Shown here: piece after piece, positions 54,250 to 62,739 of the stretch
Layout of the letters: each line of letters begins with the position of its first letter
Position numbering within the stretch: position 1 is the stretch's first letter
Assembly: GCF_000272105.2 (NCBI RefSeq)
Contig: NZ_AJZD02000071.1
Location: 1-64,000, forward strand
Source: Vibrio splendidus 12E03
Lineage (GTDB): Bacteria > Pseudomonadota > Gammaproteobacteria > Enterobacterales > Vibrionaceae
Direction of reading: 5' to 3'
Length of the DNA: 64,000 nt
The notes under the pieces: model-generated
Database searches by the model: none
Told to the model about the DNA's origin: nothing
Seen by the model: the letters and a program-made list of their open reading frames with translations, nothing else
Made by a program: the position numbers and the translations under genes

Positions 54250-55617
54250 TTAAGACTTCTGCATACGCTTTTTCAAGCGCGCTAAATCAATTGCACTTGA
54301 GCGTACAGTAAGCTTGATGCACTCGTAGTCGTACTCTTCTTTTACCACACTCATGTTTGAGCGAATCTCACCGATGATGCCTTGGCCAGAATAAGGAATC
54401 GTGATCTCTTCTTCGATCATGCCTTCTTCAGCAACACCAACGATGTACTTGTGCAGTTTCGTAATATCTAGCGGATCACGAGTCGACGTTAGCATCGCAT
54501 CTGGGAATTCTTCGATCAGCTCTAATTGCTGTTCTTCAGTCAATCTATCACACTTATTCAGCACTAATAGTTTTTCGCTGCCTTCAACACCCACCTGTGC
54601 CAATACGTCGTGTACCACATCAAGTTGTGCGCGGAATGAAACGTCAGAAGCATCAACCACATAAAGCAGCAACGAAGCATCGTGCGCTTCTGCGAGTGTT
54701 GAGTGGAATGAAGCAACCAGATCGTGTGGCAATTTCTTGATGAAACCCACCGTATCTGACACTAGGATACGCGGCTGAGTGATCGGCTGAAGAGCACGAA
54801 CCGTGGTGTCTAGAGTGGCAAACAGCTTATCTTCACCGCTCACTTCGGTTGCAGTCATCGCGCGCATCATCGAAGATTTACCGGCATTGGTGTAGCCAAC
54901 TAAAGCAACAGTGAAAAGCTCCGAACGCTGTGTGCGTCGGTTTTTCATTTCGTCTTGTACACTAACCAGCTCACGCTTAAGCGCAGCAATTTGATCACGA
55001 ACCTTACGGCGGTCTAGCTCTAGTGAAGTTTCACCAGCACCCTGACCCATTTGACGTTCTTTATCACCATCGGCCGTTTCACGCAGTCGAGGCACTAGGT
55101 AGTTTAGGCGAGCGATTTCAACTTGCAGACGTGCGGTACGAGTACGAGCATGACGGCTAAAGATCTCGATGATGATACCAGTACGGTCAAACACCTCGAC
55201 ACCCAAGTGCGCTTCTACATTACGCAGTTGCGATGGGCTCAAATCACAGTCAAATACCACAACGTCAGCAGTACCAAATTCCACGTCTTCAGATGGAAGA
55301 TCATCAAAATCTAATTCATCGATACCAGCGCGAAAATCAAAAGATTCATCGATAAAATCTTCATCTTCGGCTTCTTCAATCGAACCTTGGTAACCGGTTA
55401 GGTGTGCAATTTCTGCAAGCTTACCTGCGCCCAACACGTTTTGTCGTTGTGTTGAACTGTGGTGTTGTGATTGGGTACCGACCACTTTAAACCCTAGGGT
55501 TGTTACTAAGCGAGCAAGTTCGGCAAGAGACTCTTTTGCTTCGTCACCTTTGAAGTCCGGTGTCGTAATAGAAATAAGTAAAGCGTTACTAGCTGAGGGT
55601 TTTGCTGTTAGTTTCAT
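54250..55617 (-). CDS. HflX-family ribosome-associated GTPase with acidic insert
   Basis: The protein (455 aa) has the HflX N-terminal domain, a coiled coil (about residues 195-235, RRKVRDQIAALKRELVSVQ) and a G domain with G1 GYTNAGKSS, G3 DTVGFIKKLP and G4 NKCD. HflX splits stalled ribosomes. The N-terminus (TGYQGSI then EEAEDEDFIDE... to about residue 114) carries a strongly acidic 35-residue insert absent from E. coli HflX, as far as I remember it. The usual hfq-hflX-hflKC context is missing, so this is probably a second HflX-like GTPase; the true hflX would lie elsewhere (inference). It is monocistronic, converging on pfaD. Confidence 0.85.
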   Translation of the reverse strand: MKLTAKPSASNALLISITTPDFKGDEAKESLAELARLVTTLGFKVVGTQSQHHSSTQRQNVLGAGKLAEIAHLTGYQGSIEEAEDEDFIDESFDFRAGIDELDFDDLPSEDVEFGTADVVVFDCDLSPSQLRNVEAHLGVEVFDRTGIIIEIFSRHARTRTARLQVEIARLNYLVPRLRETADGDKERQMGQGAGETSLELDRRKVRDQIAALKRELVSVQDEMKNRRTQRSELFTVALVGYTNAGKSSMMRAMTATEVSGEDKLFATLDTTVRALQPITQPRILVSDTVGFIKKLPHDLVASFHSTLAEAHDASLLLYVVDASDVSFRAQLDVVHDVLAQVGVEGSEKLLVLNKCDRLTEEQQLELIEEFPDAMLTSTRDPLDITKLHKYIVGVAEEGMIEEEITIPYSGQGIIGEIRSNMSVVKEEYDYECIKLTVRSSAIDLARLKKRMQKS

Positions 55618-55804
55618 GTATTCTTCTGTTTATGCACTAATGTGCAACCTAGTATTTGGTCTAAAGTAGCGCGATCCTACGCTGTTCTCGGTCAGCTTTA
55701 TAGAGCTAACGGAGGCTAATTAGCGATATTATTGCAGTTAATCCATTTATCTCGTTTATCCCTCTGTTTTCGTGAGGAAATAAAACAGGCTAAAACAACA
55801 AAAA

Positions 55805-55852
55805 GACAGCATCACGTTACTTATTATAAGTAGTGATACTGCCTTTGTTTAA
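55805..55852 (-). terminator. Terminator of the sugar ABC operon
   Basis: On the minus strand GGCAG-T-ATCAC-TACTTA pairs with TAAGTA-AC-GTGAT-G-CTGTC around TAA, a long stem with one AC bulge, followed by TTTTTG. It is about 35 bases past the ATPase stop. Confidence 0.8.
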
Positions 55853-55885
55853 GCTTAGACTCTCATTGAGCTACTGTCTCAAAAA

Positions 55886-56998
55886 CTAGAAATCAATTCT
55901 CGCTTCCGTCTGAGCATCAAAGAATACTGCTTTGGATAGGTCAAAATGCAGTGGTGCCATTTGACCAACCGATACCTCAAATTCCGGTGACAAGCGACAC
56001 GCGACTTCTTGATCGTTCACTTTGACCATTGCGATGGTATCGGGCCCTGTCGGTTCCAATACCTCCAGCTGCAAGTCTAGCTTGGTTGAGGCAGAGACAT
56101 CATCACTTTCTTGTTCGGTAATGTGTTCTGGACGCAACCCAATCACCAACTCTTTGCCATCTTGGTCGCGCATACTTTGTGGCAAACGAATGTGGTGTTC
56201 TTGATCTGCGGTACCGACCACTTTAATTATCGGATTTTGTTCCTCATCCAAGTCCACCATAGTTTTAATGAAGTTCATTGATGGTGAACCCATAAAGCCC
56301 GCCACAAACATGTTGTTGGGCTTGGTGTAGATCTCTTGTGGCGTACCGAGTTGCTGCAGTTCACCATCTTTCATCACCGCAATCCGGTCAGCCAAGGTCA
56401 TCGCCTCGATTTGGTCATGGGTCACGTAGACAATGGTGGTGTTCAGCTTTTGGTGCAGTCGTTTAATCTGATGACGCATTTCAACACGCAGCTTGGCATC
56501 CAAGTTAGAAAGCGGCTCATCGAACAGATACAGCTTAGGACGACGTGCCAAAGCGCGCCCCATCGCGACACGTTGACGCTGACCACCAGATAGCTGTGAT
56601 GGTTTACGATCAAGCAGTTGCTCAATTTGCAGCATTTCAGCGACGCGATTCACTTCTGCATCGATTTCGTCTTGTGGCATCTTGCGGATCTTCAAGCCGA
56701 AGGCGATATTGCCGCGTACCGTCATGTTTGGGTAAAGTGCGTACGACTGGAATACCATCGCGATGTCGCGGTCTTTGGGTTCAACCTGGGCCACGTCAAC
56801 ACCGTCAATCACGATTTCACCCGAGCTAATATTTTCTAGCCCAGCGATGGTATTCATTAGGGTGGATTTTCCACACCCCGAAGGGCCGACAAGTATCAAA
56901 AATTCCCCCGAATCAATACTGATGTCGATGCCCTTTAACGTTTCGTTGTCCGCGTTGCGATAGGTTTTACGGATCTGTTTTAAATCTAATGTTGCCAT
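55886..56998 (-). CDS. Sugar ABC transporter ATPase (MalK/UgpC type)
   Basis: The 370-aa CUT1-family nucleotide-binding subunit shows Walker [10 protein letters not shown] (about residues 38-46), the Q-loop VFQSYALYP, signature LSGGQRQR (about 135-142), Walker [14 protein letters not shown] and switch His in VTHDQ. The C-terminal OB/TOBE regulatory domain spans about 235-370 (GLRPEHI). It energises import by the two permeases and the binding protein of this operon. Start is six bases after the upstream permease stop. Substrate is inferred from context as a hexose such as glucose or mannose. Confidence 0.93.
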   Translation of the reverse strand: MATLDLKQIRKTYRNADNETLKGIDISIDSGEFLILVGPSGCGKSTLMNTIAGLENISSGEIVIDGVDVAQVEPKDRDIAMVFQSYALYPNMTVRGNIAFGLKIRKMPQDEIDAEVNRVAEMLQIEQLLDRKPSQLSGGQRQRVAMGRALARRPKLYLFDEPLSNLDAKLRVEMRHQIKRLHQKLNTTIVYVTHDQIEAMTLADRIAVMKDGELQQLGTPQEIYTKPNNMFVAGFMGSPSMNFIKTMVDLDEEQNPIIKVVGTADQEHHIRLPQSMRDQDGKELVIGLRPEHITEQESDDVSASTKLDLQLEVLEPTGPDTIAMVKVNDQEVACRLSPEFEVSVGQMAPLHFDLSKAVFFDAQTEARIDF

Positions 56999-57004
56999 GG
57001 GTAA

Positions 57005-57862
57005 TTATCCTTTTACTGATCCTGCCGTTAGGCCACGAACAAAATATTTTCCTGCGAAGACATACACCAACAGCGTTGGCAGTGCGGCGATGATCGCGGC
57101 AGCCATATCGACGTTATATTCTTTGACGCCAGTACTGGTGTTGACTAGGTTGTTTAATGCCACGGTGATCGGCTGAGTTTCTGAGCCGGAATAGACTACT
57201 CCGAACAAGAAGTCATTCCAAATCGCGGTGAATTGCCAGATCACCGTCACCATGATGATTGGCGTTGATATCGGTAATAAAATCTTGAAGAAGATGATAA
57301 AGAAACCTGCACCATCGAGTTTTGCCGCCTTGATCAGTTCATCAGGAATCGAGATGTAGAAGTTACGGAAAAACAGAGTGGTAAACGCCATGCCGTAGAT
57401 AACGTGCACAATCACCAAACCGATAGTTGTGTTCGCTAGCCCCATCTTGCCGAGCATGGTTGCCATTGGTAACAACACCACTTGGAATGGGATGAAGCAA
57501 CCAAACAACAGCAAGCTGAAGAACAGATTCGAGCCTCGGAATTGCCATTTCGTCACTACATAACCATTGAATGCACCCAACAATGTTGAAATCGCAACCG
57601 CAGGAATCACCATTTGGAACGAGTTCCAGAAGTAGCCTTTGATACCTTCACATTTCACGCCCGTACAGGCGGTATCCCACGCTTTATACCAAGCATCGAA
57701 AACCCACTCTTTCGGCAAGCTCATTAAGTTACCCGCCTTGATGTCAGGCAGAGTTTTGAATGACGTCAGCGCCATCACGAACAATGGCATTAAATACACT
57801 AAGCAGAAGAAAAGCAGTGCTGAATAAATAAAGATTCGAGCAAAATTGATGTTATTCATCAT
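57005..57862 (-). CDS. Sugar ABC transporter permease (MalG type)
   Basis: The 285-aa inner-membrane permease has six hydrophobic helices and the EAA-type ATPase-contact loop IKAAKLDGAGFFIIFFKILLP (about residues 179-199). The C-terminus ending RGLTAGSVKG is typical of MalG-like CUT1 permeases. A soluble loop near residues 60-75 contains two cysteines (TACTGVKCEG), which could form a periplasmic disulfide. Its start overlaps the stop of the preceding permease by four bases. Confidence 0.92.
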   Translation of the reverse strand: MMNNINFARIFIYSALLFFCLVYLMPLFVMALTSFKTLPDIKAGNLMSLPKEWVFDAWYKAWDTACTGVKCEGIKGYFWNSFQMVIPAVAISTLLGAFNGYVVTKWQFRGSNLFFSLLLFGCFIPFQVVLLPMATMLGKMGLANTTIGLVIVHVIYGMAFTTLFFRNFYISIPDELIKAAKLDGAGFFIIFFKILLPISTPIIMVTVIWQFTAIWNDFLFGVVYSGSETQPITVALNNLVNTSTGVKEYNVDMAAAIIAALPTLLVYVFAGKYFVRGLTAGSVKG

Positions 57863-58797
57863 GACTTTTTCTCCCTAAGTTCAGAGTAAAGGTAAGGCAC
57901 GAGAATCGCTAAGATACCGGCAAGCATCATCATGGCACTGGCAGCACCAAGGCCGATTTGACCACGAGTAAAGGAGTGTGCGTACATAAATAGCGCAGGA
58001 AGATCCGATGAATAACCCGGGCCACCTGCTGTCATTGCCGTCACAAGGTCGAAGCTCTTAATCGCAATGTGTGACGTGATGATCACCGCGCTGAAAACCA
58101 CAGGGCGCAAGCAAGGCAGAATGATTTTGAGATAGATAGTGGGTAAGCTTGCCCCATCGATTTGCGCAGCTTTAATGATCGAAGAATCGATACCACGCAA
58201 ACCCGCTAAGAACATCGCCATCACGAAGCCCGATGATTGCCAAAGTGCTGCGATAACCAAGGTATATACCGACATTTCGGAGTCGACTAGCCAATCAAAT
58301 TTGAAGTCAGTAAATCCCCAGTCTTGCATCAACTTTTCAATGCCAAGACCTGGGTTAAGGATCCACTTCCACGCCGTACCTGTCACGATGAATGACAGCG
58401 CCATTGGGTAGAGATAGATAGTGCGAATCGCCCCTTCTTGACGGATATTCTGGTCAAGCAATACCGCTAAACAGACACCAAGCAAGATAGCAATCGCCAT
58501 AAATAGAAAACCAAACACACCGAGATTGGTGATTGAGGTGATCCAGCGATCGTTATCCATCAGCTTTTCATATTGGGTTAAACCAACGAAGTTGAAGCTC
58601 GGTAGAAATCGAGAGTTAGTGAACGACAACGCTGCCGTCCAAAAAATGTAGCCGTAGATACACACCACGGTCACTAACGCGGTCGGCGCTAGCACAATCT
58701 TAGGTAACCAATGTTGCAACCTGTCAGCAAAACTCGGTTTCGGTGCAGGCTGGCTCCTTGTGGGTTTTGGAGTCGACTCAGTCAAAACATGCTCCAT
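57859..58797 (-). CDS. Sugar ABC transporter permease (MalF type)
   Basis: This permease (312 aa) has a Pro-rich cytosolic N-terminus, six helices and the EAA loop IKAAQIDGASLPTIYLKIILP (about residues 215-235). It pairs with the MalG-type subunit encoded next. It follows the binding-protein gene after a 180-nt gap containing a hairpin, as is usual when the binding protein is made in excess. Confidence 0.92.
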   Translation of the reverse strand: MEHVLTESTPKPTRSQPAPKPSFADRLQHWLPKIVLAPTALVTVVCIYGYIFWTAALSFTNSRFLPSFNFVGLTQYEKLMDNDRWITSITNLGVFGFLFMAIAILLGVCLAVLLDQNIRQEGAIRTIYLYPMALSFIVTGTAWKWILNPGLGIEKLMQDWGFTDFKFDWLVDSEMSVYTLVIAALWQSSGFVMAMFLAGLRGIDSSIIKAAQIDGASLPTIYLKIILPCLRPVVFSAVIITSHIAIKSFDLVTAMTAGGPGYSSDLPALFMYAHSFTRGQIGLGAASAMMMLAGILAILVPYLYSELREKKS

Positions 58798-58887
58798 AAC
58801 TTATCCTTGTTGCACAATCGAGCCAATGGCTTGCCTTTCGGCACCACATCAGCATCACGCATATCAGAATTGGGAGTGAAGAGTAGA

Positions 58888-58906
58888 TAGGCTCCCTACG
58901 AGCCTA
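58888..58906 (-). other. Intercistronic hairpin after the sugar-binding protein gene
   Basis: TAGGCTC pairs perfectly with GAGCCTA around CCTAC, with no T-run. Located between the binding-protein and permease genes, it probably protects the upstream mRNA or attenuates downstream expression. Confidence 0.5.
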
Positions 58907-58977
58907 CCCACCCTGGGGGTTTGTAAAGCAACACAACCCGTCACTCACGTGCGTTGTATGTTGCTTATCAAGTTAGA

Positions 58978-60225
58978 TTAGATAGCGGCTTTCACTGCTT
59001 TAGCTAACTTGGCAGCAGCTTGTTTAGGATCGGCATCTTTCTCGTTGAAGAAGTTGGTCACCACGTCATAGATAGCGCCTTGAGCGTAGCTTGTTGTCGC
59101 TAGGCCGTGAGCCATACTCGGAACAAGATCGCCCGATTCAGCACTCGCTTTAAAGGTAGCCATTGAATCCAACGCACATTGGTCGAATTTAGACATGTCC
59201 ATATCTAGACGTACAGGGATAGAACCTTTGTTAAGGTTGAAGACTTCTTGGAAATCCTTGGTAAGAATGGTTTTCGCTAGGTCTTGCTGCGCTTTTTGGT
59301 TCTCTTTGTCACTTAACTCAAAGAACGCAAAGCTATCGATGTTGAAGGTAAATTGGCCGTCAGTACCTGGAGCTGGTGCACAGATGTAATCTTTACCCGG
59401 CACTTTGCCTGCCGCAGTAAATTCACCTTTCGCCCAGTCACCCATGATTTGCATCGCGGCTTCGCCATTGATAACCATTGAAGTTGCGACGTTCCAATCA
59501 CGGCCTGGAGAGTTACTGTCGATGTAATCACGCATCTTTTTGAACTTGGTGAATACTTCCACCATTTTGTCACCAGACAACACGTCCATATCCAGGTCAA
59601 CGAACGCTTTGTTGTAGTCTTCACTGCCTAGCACATCAAGTGCCACCGCTTCGAATACCGTCGCGTCTTGCCAAGGTTGACCACCGTGAGCCAGTGGAAT
59701 GAAGCCAGCCGCTTTAATCTTGTCTGCGGCAACAAAGAACTCATCTAACGTAGTTGGAACCGTCACGCCTGATTTTTCTAAAACAACAGGGTTCGCCCAA
59801 AGCCAGTTAACACGGTGAACGTTGACAGGAACTGCGACATATTCGCCATCCCACTTCATCACTTTAGTGACCACTTCTGGCAGTAGCTCATCCCATTTTT
59901 CTTGTTTCGCAGTTGCATCGAGAGACGTTAGAAAACCTAAACCACCCCACTCTTGAATATCATGACCTTTGATCTGCGCCGCAGATGGAGGATTGCCCGA
60001 CACTGCTCGAGTTTTCAAAACAGTCATCGCACTTTCACCGCCGCCACCAGCAACAGCGAAATCTTTCCAAGTATGGCCTTGTTCTTCAATCATCTCTTTC
60101 AGTACAGCTGCGGATTTCGCTTCGCCACCGGCAGTCCACCAGTGAAGCACTTCCACTTCACCAGCTTGAGAAAATGTTGAGGCAGCAAGAAGAGATAGAG
60201 TAAGTAGGGTTTTATTGATTTTCAT
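58978..60225 (-). CDS. Sugar ABC transporter substrate-binding protein
   Basis: The 415-aa periplasmic binding protein is of the CUT1/SBP_bac_1 type. ATG 60225 (GGAAGA upstream) gives a clear signal peptide, [20 protein letters not shown] with cleavage after QA; the open frame reaches 60318 but those residues are not signal-like. Features include [13 protein letters not shown] (about 25-37), a Gly-rich [10 protein letters not shown] loop, and MGDWAKGEF. The layout resembles GtsA-type glucose/mannose binders of Pseudomonas, and the adjacent two-component system fits that comparison. Substrate is therefore probably a hexose (inference). Confidence 0.9.
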   Translation of the reverse strand: MKINKTLLTLSLLAASTFSQAGEVEVLHWWTAGGEAKSAAVLKEMIEEQGHTWKDFAVAGGGGESAMTVLKTRAVSGNPPSAAQIKGHDIQEWGGLGFLTSLDATAKQEKWDELLPEVVTKVMKWDGEYVAVPVNVHRVNWLWANPVVLEKSGVTVPTTLDEFFVAADKIKAAGFIPLAHGGQPWQDATVFEAVALDVLGSEDYNKAFVDLDMDVLSGDKMVEVFTKFKKMRDYIDSNSPGRDWNVATSMVINGEAAMQIMGDWAKGEFTAAGKVPGKDYICAPAPGTDGQFTFNIDSFAFFELSDKENQKAQQDLAKTILTKDFQEVFNLNKGSIPVRLDMDMSKFDQCALDSMATFKASAESGDLVPSMAHGLATTSYAQGAIYDVVTNFFNEKDADPKQAAAKLAKAVKAAI

Positions 60226-60316
60226 TATTATCTTCCATGTTTTAGCGGACTCGACGTCCGGTTCAATACAGAGTCTACTTATTCTGATTTGTAAGATTGA
60301 AACAAAAGGTAAGCTC

Positions 60317-60338
60317 AATGTAACACAATTGTTACATT
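60317..60338. promoter_or_regulatory. Inverted repeat in front of the sugar-binding protein gene
   Basis: AATGTAACA and TGTTACATT are perfect 9-bp arms separated by CAAT. The repeat overlaps the histidine-kinase stop and lies about 90-115 bp upstream of the binding-protein ATG. It is a good candidate operator for the adjacent OmpR-type regulator. Confidence 0.5.
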
Positions 60339-61782
60339 AAACTTCTAGGCCGCGTGGAACATAGACTTTAGCTTCTAAGCCGCCTTGAGGGGAGTTACGA
60401 ATAATGAGATCTCCGCCGTGTCCGTGTAGGATGTTTCGACAGATTCCAAGCCCTAAACCGTGTCCTTGGTCGTCAGTGGCGAGCCTGAAGTAAGGTTCAA
60501 ACACCAACTCTAACTTGTCTTCAGGAATACCTTTTCCGTGATCTTGAATAGTCACGATAACCCACACCGAGTCACTGTTAATATCGACTTCAGCTGATGT
60601 CCCATATTTCACAGCGTTGTCGATAAGATTGGTCAGCACACGTTTAATGGCTAATGGTTTGGCGACTAACGGGTCAACCACAATGGGCTCAAACTCAACC
60701 AAGGTTTGATGTTGGTTGTGCAGTTCAATCACGGAGAGCATCATCTCATTGAGGTCGATAATGGCGTTGTTTTCATGAAGGTCGGTATCTCTTACCGCTT
60801 GTAAAGCACCTTTAACCATCATCTCAAGCTCATCGAGATCTTTGTTGAATTTGTCTTTCTTTACTTCACTCTCCAACAACTCTGCACGTAATCTAAGCCG
60901 CGTTATTGGTGTCTTTAAGTCATGGGAGATTGCCGAGAAAAGGTGCTCTCGGTCGGCAACATAGCGACGAATCCGTTGCTGCATGCGATTAAAGGCTCGG
61001 GTCGCCGTCACCAGTTCCGTTGCTCCCTCTTCGTTTAGCGGAGGCTGCTGAATATCCATACTCATCTCATTGGCGGCTCTCGCTAGCTTTTTAAGAGGTC
61101 GCACTTGGCGACGAATCATCAAGTAAGTCAAAACCAAAAGAATGAGTGTCGAGGAAACTAAGAAGATCACCTGTTCACGACCAAGAATAGTGTCATCCAG
61201 TTTTACGTATGGCGCAGGCAACAACGCGGCGATATACACCCATTCGTGACTGGCTAGTTCTATCTGAACAACCAGAATAGGAGGGTTAAGAGGTTCTAAA
61301 GTTAAAGTATGATGTGCCCACGATCGCGGGAGATCGCTCAAGTAAATGTCATTTTTAAGCAAACGAAGATGTTCAGGGCGAGAGAAATCAACACGAACTG
61401 ATTCCACTTTATTGAGCTTGCTACTCAAAACACTTTCTATCGCTTCAATCGAGGCGGTTTTTAAGCGGGTATCGGGTATCGGTTCAACGATCAAAGCCTC
61501 TTTATTAAAAGAAACGAAGAAGCGCGTACCGCCCATATTGCGGATCTGATCTAATACGATATGACGATATTTAACGGGCAGAGACTGGAAGAAGGTTACC
61601 GTTGAGGCAAACATGTTCGCCATGCTCGAAGAGGCAGAACGAATCCCCTCTAATTCTTTGTGTTTGGATTCGCTATACCAAATAGACGTTGCGATCCCCT
61701 GAGCTATCACCACGGCTAACAAGGTCAGCAACAAGGTTCTTGCTACCAAGGAGTTTGGCTTTAACCGGCTCAACCAGTTCAT
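60337..61782 (-). CDS. Two-component sensor histidine kinase (EnvZ-like, sugar module)
   Basis: The 481-aa membrane kinase has TM1 at about residues 15-35, a periplasmic sensor of about 165 residues, TM2 at about 205-222, HAMP, HisKA with H287 (FSAISHDLKTPITRL) and HATPase with DHGKGIP and GHGLGLGICRNI. It follows the response regulator by 71 nt of tandem repeats and precedes the sugar-binding protein gene, the arrangement of the Pseudomonas GtrS-GltR glucose system. It likely senses sugar, or binding protein loaded with sugar, in the periplasm (inference). Confidence 0.92.
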   Translation of the reverse strand: MNWLSRLKPNSLVARTLLLTLLAVVIAQGIATSIWYSESKHKELEGIRSASSSMANMFASTVTFFQSLPVKYRHIVLDQIRNMGGTRFFVSFNKEALIVEPIPDTRLKTASIEAIESVLSSKLNKVESVRVDFSRPEHLRLLKNDIYLSDLPRSWAHHTLTLEPLNPPILVVQIELASHEWVYIAALLPAPYVKLDDTILGREQVIFLVSSTLILLVLTYLMIRRQVRPLKKLARAANEMSMDIQQPPLNEEGATELVTATRAFNRMQQRIRRYVADREHLFSAISHDLKTPITRLRLRAELLESEVKKDKFNKDLDELEMMVKGALQAVRDTDLHENNAIIDLNEMMLSVIELHNQHQTLVEFEPIVVDPLVAKPLAIKRVLTNLIDNAVKYGTSAEVDINSDSVWVIVTIQDHGKGIPEDKLELVFEPYFRLATDDQGHGLGLGICRNILHGHGGDLIIRNSPQGGLEAKVYVPRGLEV

Positions 61783-61787
61783 ACGAG

Positions 61788-61837
61788 ATACTTCATACGG
61801 AATACTTCATTGGAAATACTTTATTAGATTACTTGAT
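61788..61837 (-). repeat. Tandem 14-bp repeats between response regulator and kinase genes
   Basis: ATACTTCAT starts at 61788 and 61802, ATACTTTAT at 61816, and a diverged TTACTTGAT at 61829, giving 14, 14 and 13-bp periods. On the minus strand two copies read ATGAAGTAT and open five-codon mini-frames, each ending in a TGA that overlaps the next ATG. Confidence 0.75.
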
Positions 61838-61853
61838 TAACAGTAGGTCATGC

Positions 61854-62582
61854 TTAGTGCTCATACTGAACAGGCACAGCAAGAATGTAGCCATTGCCAC
61901 GCATGGTTTTGATGTAATGAGGGTATTTACCACTGTCGCCCAGTCGACTTCTCAGGCGACTAAGCTGCACATCAATGCCTCGCTCAAAAGGCAGCGATTC
62001 TCGGCCTCTGGTTGCGAAAGAGATAGTATCTCGGTCGAGAACTTCGTTAGGACGAGTTAAGAACAGCATTAATAAAGAAAAGTCACTGCCCGACAAGTCC
62101 ATCTCTTCTGCGTTTTCATTATGGGAGATCCGATGCGCTAGGGTATCAAGCGTCCAATCACCAAAAATAATCTGCTTTGGTAGTGCATCACTCGGCTTGT
62201 CATCCACCACTTGAACACGTCTTAATAACGCTTTGATTCGAGCCATTAACTGACGAGGGCTAAAAGGCTTGGCGATGTAGTCATCGGCACCAATTTCTAA
62301 GCCGATGATCTGGTCGGTTTCATCCGAGACTGCAGTCAGCATGATGATAGGCACATTCGATTGCTTACGTACTCGTTGGCACAAGGTAAAACCATCATCA
62401 CCGGGTAGCATCACATCAAGCAGAATCAGATCGGGATAACCTTGGTTTTGCAGGTGGGTCTCTAGTTCAACACCGTCTCCCACAGAAGACACATCGAAAC
62501 CAGATTTTGTTAGGTACTCTTCCAGCAGCTCGCGGATTTCTTGATCATCATCCACCACGAGAATTCGAGTATTTGTTGGCAT
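61854..62582 (-). CDS. OmpR-family response regulator (sugar module)
   Basis: The protein (242 aa) has a receiver domain with D56 (LILLDVMLPGDDG), the acidic cluster DDD at 11-13 and conserved Lys in YIAKPFSPR. The C-terminal winged helix (about 140-238) includes RGRESLPFERGIDVQLSRLRSRLGD and the MRGNGYIL wing. It resembles GltR-type glucose regulators. As first gene of the module (RR-HK-SBP-permeases-ATPase) it probably activates the transporter operon through the inverted repeat at 60317-60338. Confidence 0.94.
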   Translation of the reverse strand: MPTNTRILVVDDDQEIRELLEEYLTKSGFDVSSVGDGVELETHLQNQGYPDLILLDVMLPGDDGFTLCQRVRKQSNVPIIMLTAVSDETDQIIGLEIGADDYIAKPFSPRQLMARIKALLRRVQVVDDKPSDALPKQIIFGDWTLDTLAHRISHNENAEEMDLSGSDFSLLMLFLTRPNEVLDRDTISFATRGRESLPFERGIDVQLSRLRSRLGDSGKYPHYIKTMRGNGYILAVPVQYEH

Positions 62583-62739
62583 CGCCCAAACCTATTAAAT
62601 TTACAACTTATTCACATAGTGTATAGGCTGGCCGATTATTTGATTATTGACATGTTTGTAAAGTTAGAAGAACGAACAGATAAAGATCACATCTTAGTGA
62701 CCTCTACCTGTACTTAGCGACTCAAAGAATCATCGAAGG

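Noticed and set aside
60226..60318. Extended N-terminus of the sugar-binding protein
   Set aside because: The added residues are not a signal peptide and cover the promoter region; ATG 60225 has a ribosome binding site and a textbook signal peptide.
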